From Planctomycetia bacterium (lineage in GTDB: Bacteria; Planctomycetota; Planctomycetia; Pirellulales; UBA1268), in assembly GCA_021414115.1 (NCBI GenBank), contig JAIOPD010000057.1, forward strand, positions 1 to 62,980: 62,980 bases of DNA. Direction: 5' to 3'. Position numbers and translations under genes: made by a program. The notes under the pieces were generated by a model. It was given only the letters and a program-made list of their open reading frames with translations. It was not told the origin of the DNA and made no database searches. This document shows positions 54,501 to 62,980 of the stretch, piece by piece (the stretch's first letter is position 1; every line of letters starts with the position of its first letter).

Positions 54501-55727
54501 CGGATCGACGAACACGATGTCCCAGGCTTGGGTCGCTGCTGCGTTGCCCTCGGCGACGGTCTGGAACGGACGTTCGGATGTTCCATCGCCCCCGGTCCCA
54601 GCGGCGTTGTTGACGTGGATCACGCGCCATGCTGAGCTGCCATTGTTGGGATTGGTGGATACGATCGGCGTCTGGTGCGCGCGGACGATGTGCTCGTTGC
54701 GCATCATCGGCTGCTCCATCTGGTCGGGCACGTTGCGACGGCGGCTGCCGCCCATGCGGTAGGTCAGCCTCGCAAAACCGGTGGAGTCGAAGTAGCTGTC
54801 GTTGTTGTATTGCAGCGAGAAATCCCAATTCTCGATGAACGTCATGTCGAGGCGCGTGTACACGCCGCCGAACCACGGCACGACGTCCTGCCCCGCGAGG
54901 GCACCGGCATTCCAGTCATAGCGGGAGTTGCCGAGGGCGTATCCGCCGACGCTGATCATCCCAGCCCAATCCGACAGGCCGGGAATGTAGGCACCCACTT
55001 CCAAATCGGCCCCGCCCAGAGCCGCGTCGAGGCCGTTCTGGCACATGACAAGATTCTGGTAGAAGGGAAAATTCGGCGAGCCTACCGTATAGGCTGTGGA
55101 GCCTACCGGAATGTAGCCGTTGCTCCGTAGATTCCCGAAGTCGGTGAGCCACTCGCCCGACACACCCACCTGGTTGTAGACGTGGCCGAACTGGCCGAAG
55201 GTAGCTGTGCCCAGAGCACCGCCCGTCGGATACTGGTTGGCGTCGCCGTCGTAGTCCCAGTAGACGCCCACGCCGAGGAGGCTGCCGCCCAGGAACTGCT
55301 TGCGCACGAGCCCGACGTTGGAAAAGAAGCCGCCGTACTCGGAGAGATGACCCCGCAGATCGGCGGCCCAGAAGCCGCCCAGATCGTCCTCGGCATACGG
55401 AATGAATCCGCCGAGGGTCATGTAGCTGCCCTGGTAACCGAGGCCGCGGTCGGCCGCGTTGATGCCGTAGTAGAGCCAGCCGGGGCCGCTTTCATTGAGC
55501 TGCTGGAAGCCGCTCACGGCGCGGTTGACCACGCCCGTGGCAGGGGCCATCCCCATCTGCCCCATCTGTGCCTGAGCCAGCGACGGAGCGGCGGCCGTGC
55601 CGGCCGTGATCAGCGCAAGCGCGACCGCTCGGCGGGCCCGCCGGTTCCATTCCACCGCCCTGCGGTGGATGGCCCGCAAGCGTGCGGCGGCTCGTTTCCC
55701 ATGGCGAGTGAAGGCGTGTTTCCGCAT
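51570..55727 (-). CDS. Inverse-autotransporter-like outer-membrane barrel with beta-helix passenger
   Basis: 1385 residues. An unusually long, Arg-rich N-terminus (1-36) is followed by a hydrophobic core ending ALITAGTAAAPSLAQAQ, an extended signal peptide of about 54 residues. Residues about 60-335 have alternating aromatic/glycine strands of an outer-membrane barrel (GWLYYGINAAD, GVYWDYDGDANQYPTGG, DFSLQYNNDSYFDSTGFARLTYRMGG), like the intimin/invasin beta domain. A linker follows, and then HVNNAAGTGGDGTSERPFQTVAEG opens a parallel beta-helix that runs to near the end (about 370-1370) with NVxI…N repeats. It ends in PQPPPPAP. The order signal-barrel-passenger fits type Ve secretion. GGGAAG lies before the ATG. 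Confidence 0.75.
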   Translation of the reverse strand: MRKHAFTRHGKRAAARLRAIHRRAVEWNRRARRAVALALITAGTAAAPSLAQAQMGQMGMAPATGVVNRAVSGFQQLNESGPGWLYYGINAADRGLGYQGSYMTLGGFIPYAEDDLGGFWAADLRGHLSEYGGFFSNVGLVRKQFLGGSLLGVGVYWDYDGDANQYPTGGALGTATFGQFGHVYNQVGVSGEWLTDFGNLRSNGYIPVGSTAYTVGSPNFPFYQNLVMCQNGLDAALGGADLEVGAYIPGLSDWAGMISVGGYALGNSRYDWNAGALAGQDVVPWFGGVYTRLDMTFIENWDFSLQYNNDSYFDSTGFARLTYRMGGSRRRNVPDQMEQPMMRNEHIVRAHQTPIVSTNPNNGSSAWRVIHVNNAAGTGGDGTSERPFQTVAEGNAAATQAWDIVFVDPGNGLAYDAAVGLNTTFTPLAANQYFVGNGAPFYIPTDACGLKNIATLSGVRPLLTNPTGPSIEVTNGLVVNNFNIVGSQVGILGTGNLSSGIDRPGLPPYGSAVGASVVNNVAINGTQVAGQTGVLLDNTTGDIVFQNTTITDMTKAGFAVDGGDPNVDFSGQISNNVATNGGFTSPVVDIKNTTGGTINLAVGAAPSGSTVPNKITDTGGGGIKIADNSGGTINIGNATLTNTVPTAIDVTNSDAVINVTDSAIIKNTAGTAVNIDGGSPVFAYDGKITNDQGHILHVNGTKGGSVSLVAPAGSPFLENGDGILVENSDGDVTVVNAKINSQMEGILVQNSSGVNTFNDIAITGAVNAGVSLQGNTGTENFNNLSVTTNNATGFLATNNSQVNVTGNSQVTSTGAPALKVQNTDAVPVDLNMNFKSLTSGSSTTNGIYVDNATGNLNATTVKVTDSQATGIVITNSDNLDVNFTTTTVTAANKAGANGVEVTNTNQSGGTVNLGTVNITTQQGTGLQVTKSGTTGSPVTVAAGTIAATGGPAVSANGSTVDITLTSAQSTNSTANGFNVVQSDGKITIDQTTINSPTGVGINLENNVPGFKADFGVTTVSAPGAEGVRIVNATDPTPDTYASFDSLAITSTSGAAGILARNGGTVNFNSPATVATSGGPAVDLENTTGTLNDVVGSGWTFNSLTSTNSTSNGIRLVNLNSDFQVLNGTTVDGAAGISVLIADTEASPQEYTINFNTLDITNRQSTALSVNGIAGQVIVQNLDIDNAAGVAGDAVRVFNTSSRGTTGGRTYIESGNIAGTIGNSIVAQDSILRVAATTIEGSTANAIFAQALAGQTTTIEVLDSAILTATIDGVRLEASGSALGTGTINGTVNLNRIDVVGPSIDALNLNSFGVINLAANSNFGQGGTVPAPGAGPITLDNTFGGFLGISQASIPELTTSNNGAATAVIGVINFNTAVPQPPPPAP

Positions 55728-55930
55728 CGGAGTCGCTTCCCTGTCGAGGGCCGGACATTCGGGCAGGGCAGTTCCCGCGCCGAATAACCGGCATGATCGT
55801 CAGGAGTGATCGACCCCCCGTGACCCGATCCATGAGTATTTCCCGCAAACGGCCCGAAACCGGCACGTTCAACGGACGCAGTCAGGACTGCCAGGACTTC
55901 CCATCTTGCCGGCTGGCGCAGGTGGGGGAC

Positions 55931-58018
55931 TCACTCCTCGATCCGGAAGCGGCTGACCGTGTCGGTCATGCCCTCGACGGCCTGCACCATGTGCTGCGAG
56001 GCCTGCTTGAACTCCCGCAACGCGTCGGCCGCCCCCCGGGAGCCATCGGTGAGCGTGACGAGCGCGTCGGTGATCTGCTCCGCTCCCGCCGCCTGGGCCT
56101 GCATGCCCTGCTTCACGTGCTCGAAGCGACCGCTGAGCCCGTGCACCTTGTCGATGACGTCGGCGAACTGGCCGCTGATCCCGGCCACCCTGTCCACCCC
56201 CGTCTTCACCTCGTCCGCAAACCGCTCCATCTCCGCGACGCCCGCATTCACGGCCTCCTGCATCTGCTCGACCAGCCGCTCGATGTCGAGCGTGGCCACG
56301 GCCGTCTGGTCAGCCAGCCGGCGGATCTCGCGGGCGACGACGATGAAGCCCTGGCCATAGTCGCCGGCCTTCTCGGCCTCGATGGCCGCGTTGATCGAGA
56401 GGAGGTTGGTCTGATCGGCCACCTTGGTGATCGTGGTGATCACCATGTTGATGTCCTCGGCCCGCTGGCGGATCGTGGCCAGCCGCTGGGCAAACTCCGC
56501 CGTCGACTGCTCGAGGTGGGCCATCGTGTCGCCCACCTCGGCGAGGTTTTCCCGGCCGGCGTCGGCGACGTGGGCCGTGTCCGCGGCCACGCCCGCCACC
56601 TCCCCCATCGTGCCCAGGAGTTCCTGGCCGGTGACGGCGATCTGGCGGCTGGCCACCGCCGCCTCGCTCGTGCTCGCGCCCAACGACGCGATGGCCGCCT
56701 CCTGCTGACTGCCGGCGGCTGACAGCTGCCGGGCCGTCGCGTTGAGGTCGATGCTCGCCCGCTTCACGTGCGAGACGATGGCTTTGAGGCTGGCGGTCAT
56801 GGCGCCGACGTCGCGGAGCAGCTGCCCGGTTTCGTCGCTGCCCCGGAGGTCGATCGAGCCGCTCAGGTCGCCCTGCGCCACGCGCCGCGAGGCGGCGACG
56901 GCCGCGCCGATCCGCCGCGTCATGGAGTTGGTGAGCCAGGCCATGAGTCCGAGCACACCCGCCAGGCCGGCGGCGGCGATCGCGGCCGAGGTGAGGAGCG
57001 GCCCCTGTACGCGGTTCACGATTTCGGCTCGAGGCATCTGCATCACCACCATCCAGTGGCCCGTGGGCACCGTCGCCGCGGCGTAGAGGCTCTCGACGGC
57101 GGTGAGCGGGTCGGCCGTCACCACGACGTGGTCATGGGTGATCGACCGGTGGAAATCGCCAAGGATCGCCGCGTAGGGAGTGTCTTCGATCGGCTTGGTT
57201 CGCAGGTCGGGCGTCTTGAGGGTGGTGGCGATGATCCGCGGCCCCTTCAAGCCGGTCGCCTCCTCGCCGCGACTGACCAGGAAAATCTCCGGGCTCCAAC
57301 CCATCCGGTTCTGGGCCTGCTTGATGCTCTCCAACTCGGCTCCGATCCGGTCGAGGGCACGGTCCACACCGGCCACTCCCCGAAACTGCCCGTCGACGAC
57401 GATCGGAAACGTCTGCTCGACCATCAGCTGGCCCTCGTAATCGTAGGGCTCGGTGACCATCCCCTTGTCGATCTGGCGGGGATCGAGGAATCGCTGCCGG
57501 CAGCCTTCGTAATAGAGGCCGTCGAGTCCGGTGAGCGGTTTGAGGAGGAGGCGGGAGGGATCGGTGCGATCGCGGTACCAGTAGGGCAGGAAGCGGCCGC
57601 GTTCCCCGAGGGCCTCCGCCGGCACGGTGGACAGCGTGCCGCCGGCGGTCGGTGCCTTGGCCTGGGCATCCCGGCCGTCGGCATCAGGCTCATAGCCGAA
57701 GTAGGCAGCCGTGAAGGCGGGGCTCGACTCGAGCACGTCGCGAGTGAAGCGGAGCGCGTCGGACCTGCTCGAGAGCAGCCCATTTTCGGCGGCCATCGCC
57801 ATCACCCGCGCTGTGGTGATCGCCTCGGTCGTGTCACGGTCGATGGTGGTCGCGATCGCCTGCACGCGATCGAGCAGGATCTCCTGCCCGAACTCGAGCA
57901 TCAGTCCGCGCATCCGCACAAAGTTGAGCACCAGCACGGTCGCGAGAATCGCCGCCGCGGGCGCGATCGCCAGCAGGAGCAGGCGGGCCCGCAGCCCGAG
58001 GGCCGGAAAAAACGGCAT
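55931..58018 (-). CDS. Methyl-accepting chemotaxis-type receptor (WspA-like)
   Basis: 695 residues. Helix 1 at about 10-30, a periplasmic Cache-like sensor (about 45-320, [46 protein letters not shown]), helix 2 near 330-350 ([21 protein letters not shown]), a HAMP segment, and a signalling domain whose tip reads [42 protein letters not shown]. The [10 protein letters not shown]…VAREIR form is that of the Wsp surface-sensing group as well as MCPs. No CheA, CheW or diguanylate cyclase is adjacent. The start is ATG at 58018, directly before the first helix. Divergent from the HAD phosphatase. Confidence 0.88.
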   Translation of the reverse strand: MPFFPALGLRARLLLLAIAPAAAILATVLVLNFVRMRGLMLEFGQEILLDRVQAIATTIDRDTTEAITTARVMAMAAENGLLSSRSDALRFTRDVLESSPAFTAAYFGYEPDADGRDAQAKAPTAGGTLSTVPAEALGERGRFLPYWYRDRTDPSRLLLKPLTGLDGLYYEGCRQRFLDPRQIDKGMVTEPYDYEGQLMVEQTFPIVVDGQFRGVAGVDRALDRIGAELESIKQAQNRMGWSPEIFLVSRGEEATGLKGPRIIATTLKTPDLRTKPIEDTPYAAILGDFHRSITHDHVVVTADPLTAVESLYAAATVPTGHWMVVMQMPRAEIVNRVQGPLLTSAAIAAAGLAGVLGLMAWLTNSMTRRIGAAVAASRRVAQGDLSGSIDLRGSDETGQLLRDVGAMTASLKAIVSHVKRASIDLNATARQLSAAGSQQEAAIASLGASTSEAAVASRQIAVTGQELLGTMGEVAGVAADTAHVADAGRENLAEVGDTMAHLEQSTAEFAQRLATIRQRAEDINMVITTITKVADQTNLLSINAAIEAEKAGDYGQGFIVVAREIRRLADQTAVATLDIERLVEQMQEAVNAGVAEMERFADEVKTGVDRVAGISGQFADVIDKVHGLSGRFEHVKQGMQAQAAGAEQITDALVTLTDGSRGAADALREFKQASQHMVQAVEGMTDTVSRFRIEE

Positions 58019-58153
58019 GGCACGAGATCCACAGGGGAGAAGACACTCGAATCCTAGGTTACTTCCGGGTGGCGGGCCCCGGTTCTGTCCCTGAAAATCC
58101 GCTACGATCCTCACCATCCGCCCGTCGCCTCGCCCCGTTCCGGCATTCCTTTT

Positions 58154-58753
58154 ATGTGGCACCTCCAGGCCTACGACGCCATTCTCTTTGATTGCGACGG
58201 CACGCTCGCCGACACGATGCCGGCCCACTACCGGGCCTGGCTGGCCGTGACGCGGCCGCATGGGCTCGCGTTTGACGAGGACCGCTTCTACTCACTCGGC
58301 GGCCGACCCACGCGGGACATCATCGCGACGCTTGCCAACGAGGCGGGGATCTCCATCGACATCGAGCGGGCGGCGGAGATGAAGGAAACGTCGTTCCTCG
58401 ACCAGCTGGCCCGGATCGAGGCGATCGGACCGGTGGTCGACGTAGTGCGGCGACTCCATGGACGCGTGCCGATGGCGGTGGTGACCGGCGGCTACCACGC
58501 GGTCTGTAGCCGCATCCTCGACCACATCGGCCTCGGCGACGCCTTCGACACGATCGTGGCCAGCGAAGACACCGACCGCCATAAGCCCGATCCCGATCCG
58601 TTTCTGGAGGCCGCCCGTAGGCTGGGGGCTCGGCCTGAGCGGTGCGTGGTCTGGGAAGATAGTGATCTGGGCCTCGAGGCCGCGCGGCGTGGCGGCATGG
58701 AATGGATCGATGTCCGCGCGTTTCACCTCCCGGCCCGCGTGGGTGACTCATGA
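58154..58753 (+). CDS. HAD-superfamily phosphatase/phosphoglucomutase-like
   Basis: 199 residues with all HAD motifs: [10 protein letters not shown] (residues 12-21, nucleophile Asp), VVTGGY (motif II), Lys in RHKPDPDPF and acidic motif [11 protein letters not shown]. The four-helix cap inserted after motif I is of the beta-phosphoglucomutase (subfamily I) type. The substrate is not determinable. Its stop overlaps the start of the threonine ammonia-lyase gene (ATGA), so the two are coupled. Confidence 0.87.
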   Translation: MWHLQAYDAILFDCDGTLADTMPAHYRAWLAVTRPHGLAFDEDRFYSLGGRPTRDIIATLANEAGISIDIERAAEMKETSFLDQLARIEAIGPVVDVVRRLHGRVPMAVVTGGYHAVCSRILDHIGLGDAFDTIVASEDTDRHKPDPDPFLEAARRLGARPERCVVWEDSDLGLEAARRGGMEWIDVRAFHLPARVGDS

Positions 58754-59979
58754 CCGCGACCGTCTCGCTCGCCGACATCCGCGGCGCTCAGGCTCGTATC
58801 GATGGCCGTGTGCTCCGCTCGCCGTGTCCGCGGAGCATCCCGCTCTCCGAACTCGTCGGCGCCGACATCTTCTGCAAGCTCGACCTCCTCCAGCGGACCG
58901 GGAGCTTCAAGGAACGCGGGGCATGCAACGCGCTTCTGCTGCTCGACGAGGCGCAGCGGGCCCGGGGCGTGGTGGCGGCGTCGGCCGGCAACCATGGCCT
59001 GGGGCTGGCCTACCACGGAAAGCTCCTCGGTATCCCGGTGACGGTCGTGATGCCCCGCTTCGCACCGCTGGTGAAGGTGGCGACCTGCCGGCGGCTAGGC
59101 GCTCGCGTGATCCTCGAAGGCGATACCTTCGACGACGCCCGGCGGGTCGCGCTCGAGGTGGCGGCCCGCGATGGACTCAAGCGGATCCACGGCTTTGACG
59201 ACGCCCACGTGATCGCAGGGCAGGGGACGATGGGCCTCGAGATCCTCGAGGATGTTCCCGATGCCGATGCGATCGTCGTGCCGACCGGCGGTGCGGGGCT
59301 TTTGGCCGGCGTGTCGCTCGTCGCCAAATCGCTCCGGCCCGGCATCCAGATCATCGCCGTCGAGACGGCGGCCGCGCCGAGCTTCAGCGCGTCGCTCGCC
59401 GTCGGCCGTCCGACACAGGTGCCGATCCAGCCGACGCTCGCCGACGGCCTCGCGGTGGGCCGCGTGGGGGATCTGTCGTTCGCGATCGCTGCCCCGCTCG
59501 TGGATCGGGTGGTCACCGTCGACGAGGCCGAGATCTCACTCGCCGTGCTGCGACTGCTGGAACTCGAAAAGACGGTGGTCGAAGGGGCGGCCGCCTCGGC
59601 ATTGGCGGCGGTGGTCGGCGGCCGCTGTCCAGAACTCTCTGGCCGCAAGGTCGTGCTCCTGCTCTGCGGAGGCAACATCGACCTCACGCTCCTCGACCGG
59701 GTGATCGATACCGGGCTCGTGGCCGACGGCCGCCGCTGGCGGTTCGCGGCGCAGATCAGCGACCGGCCCGGCGGCATCGCCAGGCTCACGGCCGCCATCG
59801 CGGCGGCGGGGGCGAGCGTGCGGGAGATCGTGCACGACCGGGCGTTTTCCGGGGCCGACGTCTTCTCGACCGGCGTCGACGTGACGGTCGAAACGGCCGG
59901 CCACGACCACGTGGCGGCCCTGGCCACGGCCCTGGCTGCGGACGGCTTCGTGGTTCGCTCGATGGCCGCCGGGGGCTGA
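58750..59979 (+). CDS. Threonine ammonia-lyase (PLP, with C-terminal ACT-like domain)
   Basis: 409 residues. PLP-binding Lys in RTGSFKERGA (about 49-58), the Ser/Gly loop ASAGNHGLGLAY (a cofactor-contact site), GGAGLLAG for the phosphate, and the CGGNID segment near 310. The last 75 residues (RWRFAAQISDRPGGIARLTAAI…) are an ACT-like domain as in catabolic TdcB-type/short IlvA enzymes. It would deaminate threonine (or serine) to 2-oxobutanoate (or pyruvate). Coupled to the upstream HAD gene. Confidence 0.88.
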   Translation: MTATVSLADIRGAQARIDGRVLRSPCPRSIPLSELVGADIFCKLDLLQRTGSFKERGACNALLLLDEAQRARGVVAASAGNHGLGLAYHGKLLGIPVTVVMPRFAPLVKVATCRRLGARVILEGDTFDDARRVALEVAARDGLKRIHGFDDAHVIAGQGTMGLEILEDVPDADAIVVPTGGAGLLAGVSLVAKSLRPGIQIIAVETAAAPSFSASLAVGRPTQVPIQPTLADGLAVGRVGDLSFAIAAPLVDRVVTVDEAEISLAVLRLLELEKTVVEGAAASALAAVVGGRCPELSGRKVVLLLCGGNIDLTLLDRVIDTGLVADGRRWRFAAQISDRPGGIARLTAAIAAAGASVREIVHDRAFSGADVFSTGVDVTVETAGHDHVAALATALAADGFVVRSMAAGG

Positions 59980-60125
59980 CGCTGCCCCGGGACGGCTGTT
60001 TGAGTCTGCGGGCCATGCGGTCTGTGAGGTCCGCGGGATTTTCATGCGGCGTGCGGTGGCGGTGGTGCCGATCACCTCCTGGTGCGGACCTGGCCGGGAT
60101 TCGCACGACGACAGGAGCGTCGGAC

Positions 60126-60287
60126 ATGATCACTCATCAACGCGGCCTGCTTGCGCGCAGCGTGCGAGCCAACAGTTCTCCGGCAGTCGACCAGACCCGC
60201 GAACGCGAGCGTCTTCGTCGCGAACTCCTCCAGCGGATTTTGGACCGCGAGGTTCGCCGACAGGCTGTGCGGGGTGTGAGGACCTGA
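60126..60287 (+). CDS. Possible small basic protein
   Basis: A 53-codon frame beginning ATG with AGGAG about nine bases upstream. The C-terminal half (RERERLRRELLQRILDREVRRQ) would form a charged helix. Short and arginine-rich, so it could be a chance frame; the ribosome-binding site and the position in an otherwise empty gap argue for it. Confidence 0.4.
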   Translation: MITHQRGLLARSVRANSSPAVDQTRERERLRRELLQRILDREVRRQAVRGVRT

Positions 60288-60316
60288 GCCGCGACCAGCC
60301 AGGGAGAAAGGCAACC

Positions 60317-61483
60317 ATGCGACACGGCACTGGCAGCCCGCTCCCGGACCTGGATCACGCGAGCGTCCGTCCGGCCGTCTCCCTGGGGAGCCACCGGCAG
60401 CGGGTTCACTCGTCGACTCCTGGCCGGCGTGCTGCGGTACTGATTATTTTCGCGGTCGTCGCACTCGCGTGTCCTCGGCAGTCCACCGCCCAAAACTCGT
60501 TCTGGGGATGGGGTCTGACGGGCAATCCGACGACCACATGGTCGGCGGAGAATCTCGCCGACTACATGCTCACCGGCCACGCACCGCATCCGGCCGTCGC
60601 GCGGATCGTGGCCCCCGAGTCGTCGGGCGCGTCGCTGGGATCGGGCGTGCTCGTCGACGTCAACCGCTCACAGGGGCTCGTGCTCACCAACTGGCACGTG
60701 ATTCGCGACAGCCGCTCGGCGGTGCTCGTGCAGTTTCCTGACGGCTTTCAGTCGGCCGGCACCGTCGTGCGCTGGGACGAGGCCTGGGACCTCGCGGCGA
60801 TCGTCGTCTGGAGGCCCACGGCCACCCCGATTCCGATCGCGGAATCACCGCCACGGATCGGCGAACGGCTCACGATCGCGGGCTTCGGTCGCGGCGTCTA
60901 CCGCGAGGAGAGTGGCGAATGCACCGAGTATCTCTCACCCGGCACCGGCTACGCGAAGGAGTTTGTCGAGCTCAAAGCCTCGGCGCGGCAGGGCGACTCC
61001 GGTGGCCCGATCCTCAACGACCAACGGCAACTCGCGGGCGTGCTCTTCGGGCAAAACGAGGGCCGCACGATCGGCAGTTGCTCGACGCGGGTGCGAGCGT
61101 TTCTCGGCTCTGTCGGTTCGAAAGGCTTCACGCCGACGCCGCTCGCCGAGTCTTCCGACGCGCGGGCGCTCGATCGCGGGATCGGCACCGCCGCGGCTCC
61201 CGGTCGGATCGCCGCCACGCCGGTGTCGGACGCCGTGCAGCGATCGACCTTCGTCGCGGCCGCCGCCCCCGCCCCGATGGCCGCGGCCGGCGCTGTAAAC
61301 GCGCCACCAAACCCATGGCCCGGGCAGTCGGCGCCGCAGGAGCCCTCGCCGCTGGCGGGCCTCGGCCTGCCGGCATGGCTGCCCGATCCCTACGTGCATC
61401 GCCACTCGCTGGCCTCCGCGGCAGGCGGGCTCGCACTCGCCTTCCTCGGCCTCAAGATGCTCTTCGGCAGGCGTCGGGCCTGA
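60317..61483 (+). CDS. Secreted trypsin-like serine protease with C-terminal membrane anchor
   Basis: 388 residues. A signal/anchor helix at about 43-60 (AAVLIIFAVVALACP), then a trypsin-fold protease: catalytic His in VLTNWHV (near 120), Asp in EAWDLAAIVV (near 158), Ser in RQGDSGGPIL (near 228). A Pro/Ala-rich linker (about 275-350) leads to a C-terminal helix near 362-380 (ASAAGGLALAFLGLKMLF) and GRRRA. It lacks PDZ domains, so it is not a DegP type. Both ends could cross the membrane. GGGAGAAAGG lies before the ATG at 60317. Confidence 0.82.
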   Translation: MRHGTGSPLPDLDHASVRPAVSLGSHRQRVHSSTPGRRAAVLIIFAVVALACPRQSTAQNSFWGWGLTGNPTTTWSAENLADYMLTGHAPHPAVARIVAPESSGASLGSGVLVDVNRSQGLVLTNWHVIRDSRSAVLVQFPDGFQSAGTVVRWDEAWDLAAIVVWRPTATPIPIAESPPRIGERLTIAGFGRGVYREESGECTEYLSPGTGYAKEFVELKASARQGDSGGPILNDQRQLAGVLFGQNEGRTIGSCSTRVRAFLGSVGSKGFTPTPLAESSDARALDRGIGTAAAPGRIAATPVSDAVQRSTFVAAAAPAPMAAAGAVNAPPNPWPGQSAPQEPSPLAGLGLPAWLPDPYVHRHSLASAAGGLALAFLGLKMLFGRRRA

Positions 61484-61501
61484 CAACCGTCGCCACGCGA
61501 A

Positions 61502-62041
61502 TCACTTCTTTGGCGTCTTGACGACGGTGGCCTTCTTGATGATGACCGCATCGACGGGGCGGTCGCCGCCACCAGTCCGCACGCTGCCGATCGCCTTCAC
61601 GACATCGAGGCTGGCCGCGTCGGCAGTGCGGCCGAAGGCGGTGTATTGGTTGTCGAGGTGTGGCACCCGCTCGAGGCAGATGAAGAACTGGCTGCCGGCC
61701 GAGTTGGGGTCGCTGGTGCGGGCCATCGAGAGCACGCCCGGCTCGTGGGGAGTCTTGTTGAACTCCGCGGGAATCTTGTAGCCCGGGCCGCCGGTGCCGG
61801 TGCCCTCGGGGCAGCCGCCCTGGATCATGAAGCCCTTGATGATCCGGTGAAAGCAGCCGCCGTCGTAGTAGCCGCTCTCGGCGAGGGCCACCATGTTGCG
61901 GACGTGGCCGGGGGCGACGCTCGAATCGAGCGCGAGGCGGATCTTCCCGAGCGTGGTGTCAAGGGAGATCTCATAGTTGAAGCCATCGAGATCGAGGGCC
62001 TTGGCGGCGGCTTGCAACTCGGCGGCGGAGGGCTTGGCCAT
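61502..62041 (-). CDS. Cyclophilin-type peptidyl-prolyl cis-trans isomerase
   Basis: 179 residues, cytoplasmic. Family blocks in order: VRNMVALAESGYYDGGCFHRIIKGFMIQGGCPEG (Arg in FHRII is catalytic), GPGYKIPAEF, LSMARTSDPNSAGSQFFICL (with the active-site GSQFFI), and AFGRTADAASLDVVKAI. The start is ATG at 62041 with TCTGGAG upstream; an earlier in-frame ATG at 62098 lies before this site. Divergent from the kinase. Confidence 0.92.
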   Translation of the reverse strand: MAKPSAAELQAAAKALDLDGFNYEISLDTTLGKIRLALDSSVAPGHVRNMVALAESGYYDGGCFHRIIKGFMIQGGCPEGTGTGGPGYKIPAEFNKTPHEPGVLSMARTSDPNSAGSQFFICLERVPHLDNQYTAFGRTADAASLDVVKAIGSVRTGGGDRPVDAVIIKKATVVKTPKK

Positions 62042-62120
62042 GGTGGGCTCCAGAGGAAAAAGAGGGAGGGAATGCCGGGCCGTTTGCCGGTCCGCCACGG
62101 CCCGTCGATACTCTGTCGTG

Positions 62121-62980
62121 ATGGACTCACATCCCGTAGGACGTGCCGTCGACCAAGACCTCTCGGGCCGAAGCCTCGGAGGATACCGGCTCGTGCGCCG
62201 GCTGGGTAGTGGCGCGATGGGAGATGTCTATCTGGCCGACCAGACCTCGCTGGGCCGGCAGGTCGCGGTGAAGGTGCTCCGCGGGGAGGCCACGCGGCGT
62301 CCCGAGGCGGTCGGGAGGTTCGAGCAGGAGGCCCGTGCGGCGGCGGCGCTTGTTCACGGCAACATCGTGCAAATCCACGAGGTGGCCTGTGTCGATGGCA
62401 TCCACTACCTCGCGGAGGAGTATGTCGCCGGGCCGTCGCTCAAGGCCTGGCTCGCCGCCCGCGGGCCGCTCGATGCCCGGCAGGCCGTCTGGATCCTGAC
62501 CCAGGTGGGCTCGGCGCTGGCGCGGTCGGCGGAGCAAGGGATCGTGCACCGCGACATCAAGCCGGAGAATCTCCTGCTCACGCCAGCCGGCGAGGTGAAG
62601 GTCGCCGACTTCGGCTTGGCCCGCGTGCTCTCGGAAAACCTCGATCTCACGCAAGACGGCATGACGCTCGGCACGCCTCTCTACATGAGTCCGGAGCAGG
62701 GGGAGGGGAGGGCGGTGGATGCCCGTAGCGATCTCTACTCGCTCGGGGCGACGGTCTACCATCTGCTTGCCGGTCGGCCGCCCTATGCGGGGCCGTCGGC
62801 CGTGGCCGTGGTGATGGCTCACATCAAGGAGCCGCTCGTCGCGCTGGCGAACGTGCGTCCCGATCTTCCCGCGGCGCTCTGCGAGATCGTCAACCGCCTG
62901 CTCGCCAAGGATCCCGCTCACCGTTTCCAGTCGCCGCAGGATCGGTCGCGTCGGCGTCAAGCAATAGCTGTGGTCTTGCG
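62121..62980 (+). CDS. Serine/threonine protein kinase (start of gene, cut by window end)
   Basis: About 286 codons readable. A Hanks-type kinase: Gly loop LGSGAMGDVY (about residues 30-39), VAIK-type Lys in VAVKVL, catalytic loop HRDIKPENLLL, DFGLARVL, GTPLYMSPEQ, and the C-lobe Arg in AHRFQSP. No in-frame stop before the window end. The start is ATG at 62121 (a GTG one codon earlier is equally placed). Kinases of this type regulate many processes in planctomycetes; no target is evident. Confidence 0.88.
   Translation, partial: MDSHPVGRAVDQDLSGRSLGGYRLVRRLGSGAMGDVYLADQTSLGRQVAVKVLRGEATRRPEAVGRFEQEARAAAALVHGNIVQIHEVACVDGIHYLAEEYVAGPSLKAWLAARGPLDARQAVWILTQVGSALARSAEQGIVHRDIKPENLLLTPAGEVKVADFGLARVLSENLDLTQDGMTLGTPLYMSPEQGEGRAVDARSDLYSLGATVYHLLAGRPPYAGPSAVAVVMAHIKEPLVALANVRPDLPAALCEIVNRLLAKDPAHRFQSPQDRSRRRQAIAVVL

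Noticed and set aside
62127..62960. Minus-strand frame of 277 codons at the window end
   Set aside because: Antisense to the kinase, whose HRDIKPEN and DFG motifs are unmistakable.

Overview
The window looks like a chromosomal piece of a high-GC planctomycete, most likely of the Pirellula type. This is inferred from three giant secreted proteins carrying the planctomycete LEPR-xLL-like N-terminal motif (…LExRxxL/M…), a Ser/Thr kinase, a WspA-like chemoreceptor, DUF3467, and a fused M50/HlyD/GAF system. No rRNA, tRNA, CRISPR array or transposase was seen.

Layout. (1) 8-7609, plus strand: tail of a cytochrome c oxidase operon (heme A synthase, heme O synthase, COX III with a large insertion, small COX IV-type subunit, SCO copper chaperone, DUF420), followed by three translationally coupled membrane proteins of unknown function, two of them related to each other. 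(2) 7724-9536: malate dehydrogenase and a possibly inactive alpha/beta hydrolase. (3) 9584-15103: a compact operon encoding a flagellar/type III export-gate core (FliF-, FliO-, FliP-, FliQ-, FliR- and a truncated FlhB-like protein) preceded by a degenerate HATPase-like protein; no FlhA, ATPase, rod, hook or flagellin gene is present. (4) 15104-23858: a repeat-filled convergent spacer, a thioredoxin-like lipoprotein plus sulfotransferase pair, two TPR proteins, a duplicated ABC-2 permease, a second repeat-filled convergent spacer, and small or unknown membrane proteins. (5) 23948-29275: a three-gene envelope system of a GAF-HlyD fusion, a HlyD-like adaptor and a PqqD-like/M50/lipoyl fusion. (6) 29284-32440: accessory island with a PIN/antitoxin pair, a MOSC protein, a remnant nucleotidyltransferase cassette and a second, 5'-truncated MOSC copy. 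(7) 32471-55727: 23 kb holding four very large secreted or surface proteins: an Ig/cadherin-like repeat giant, a subtilisin/Calx-beta/leishmanolysin-like dual protease, an FHA-like plus beta-helix giant, and an inverse-autotransporter-like barrel with a beta-helix passenger. (8) 55931-62980: chemoreceptor, HAD phosphatase coupled to threonine ammonia-lyase, a small ORF, a membrane-anchored trypsin-like protease, cyclophilin, and the start of a Ser/Thr kinase that runs off the window.

The best candidates for something undescribed are the minimal export-gate operon whose FlhB lacks the autocleavage domain, the GAF-HlyD / HlyD / M50-lipoyl system, and the S8-Calx-beta-M8 fusion protease beside three giant surface proteins. 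All functional statements come from reading motifs by eye; no database search was possible.
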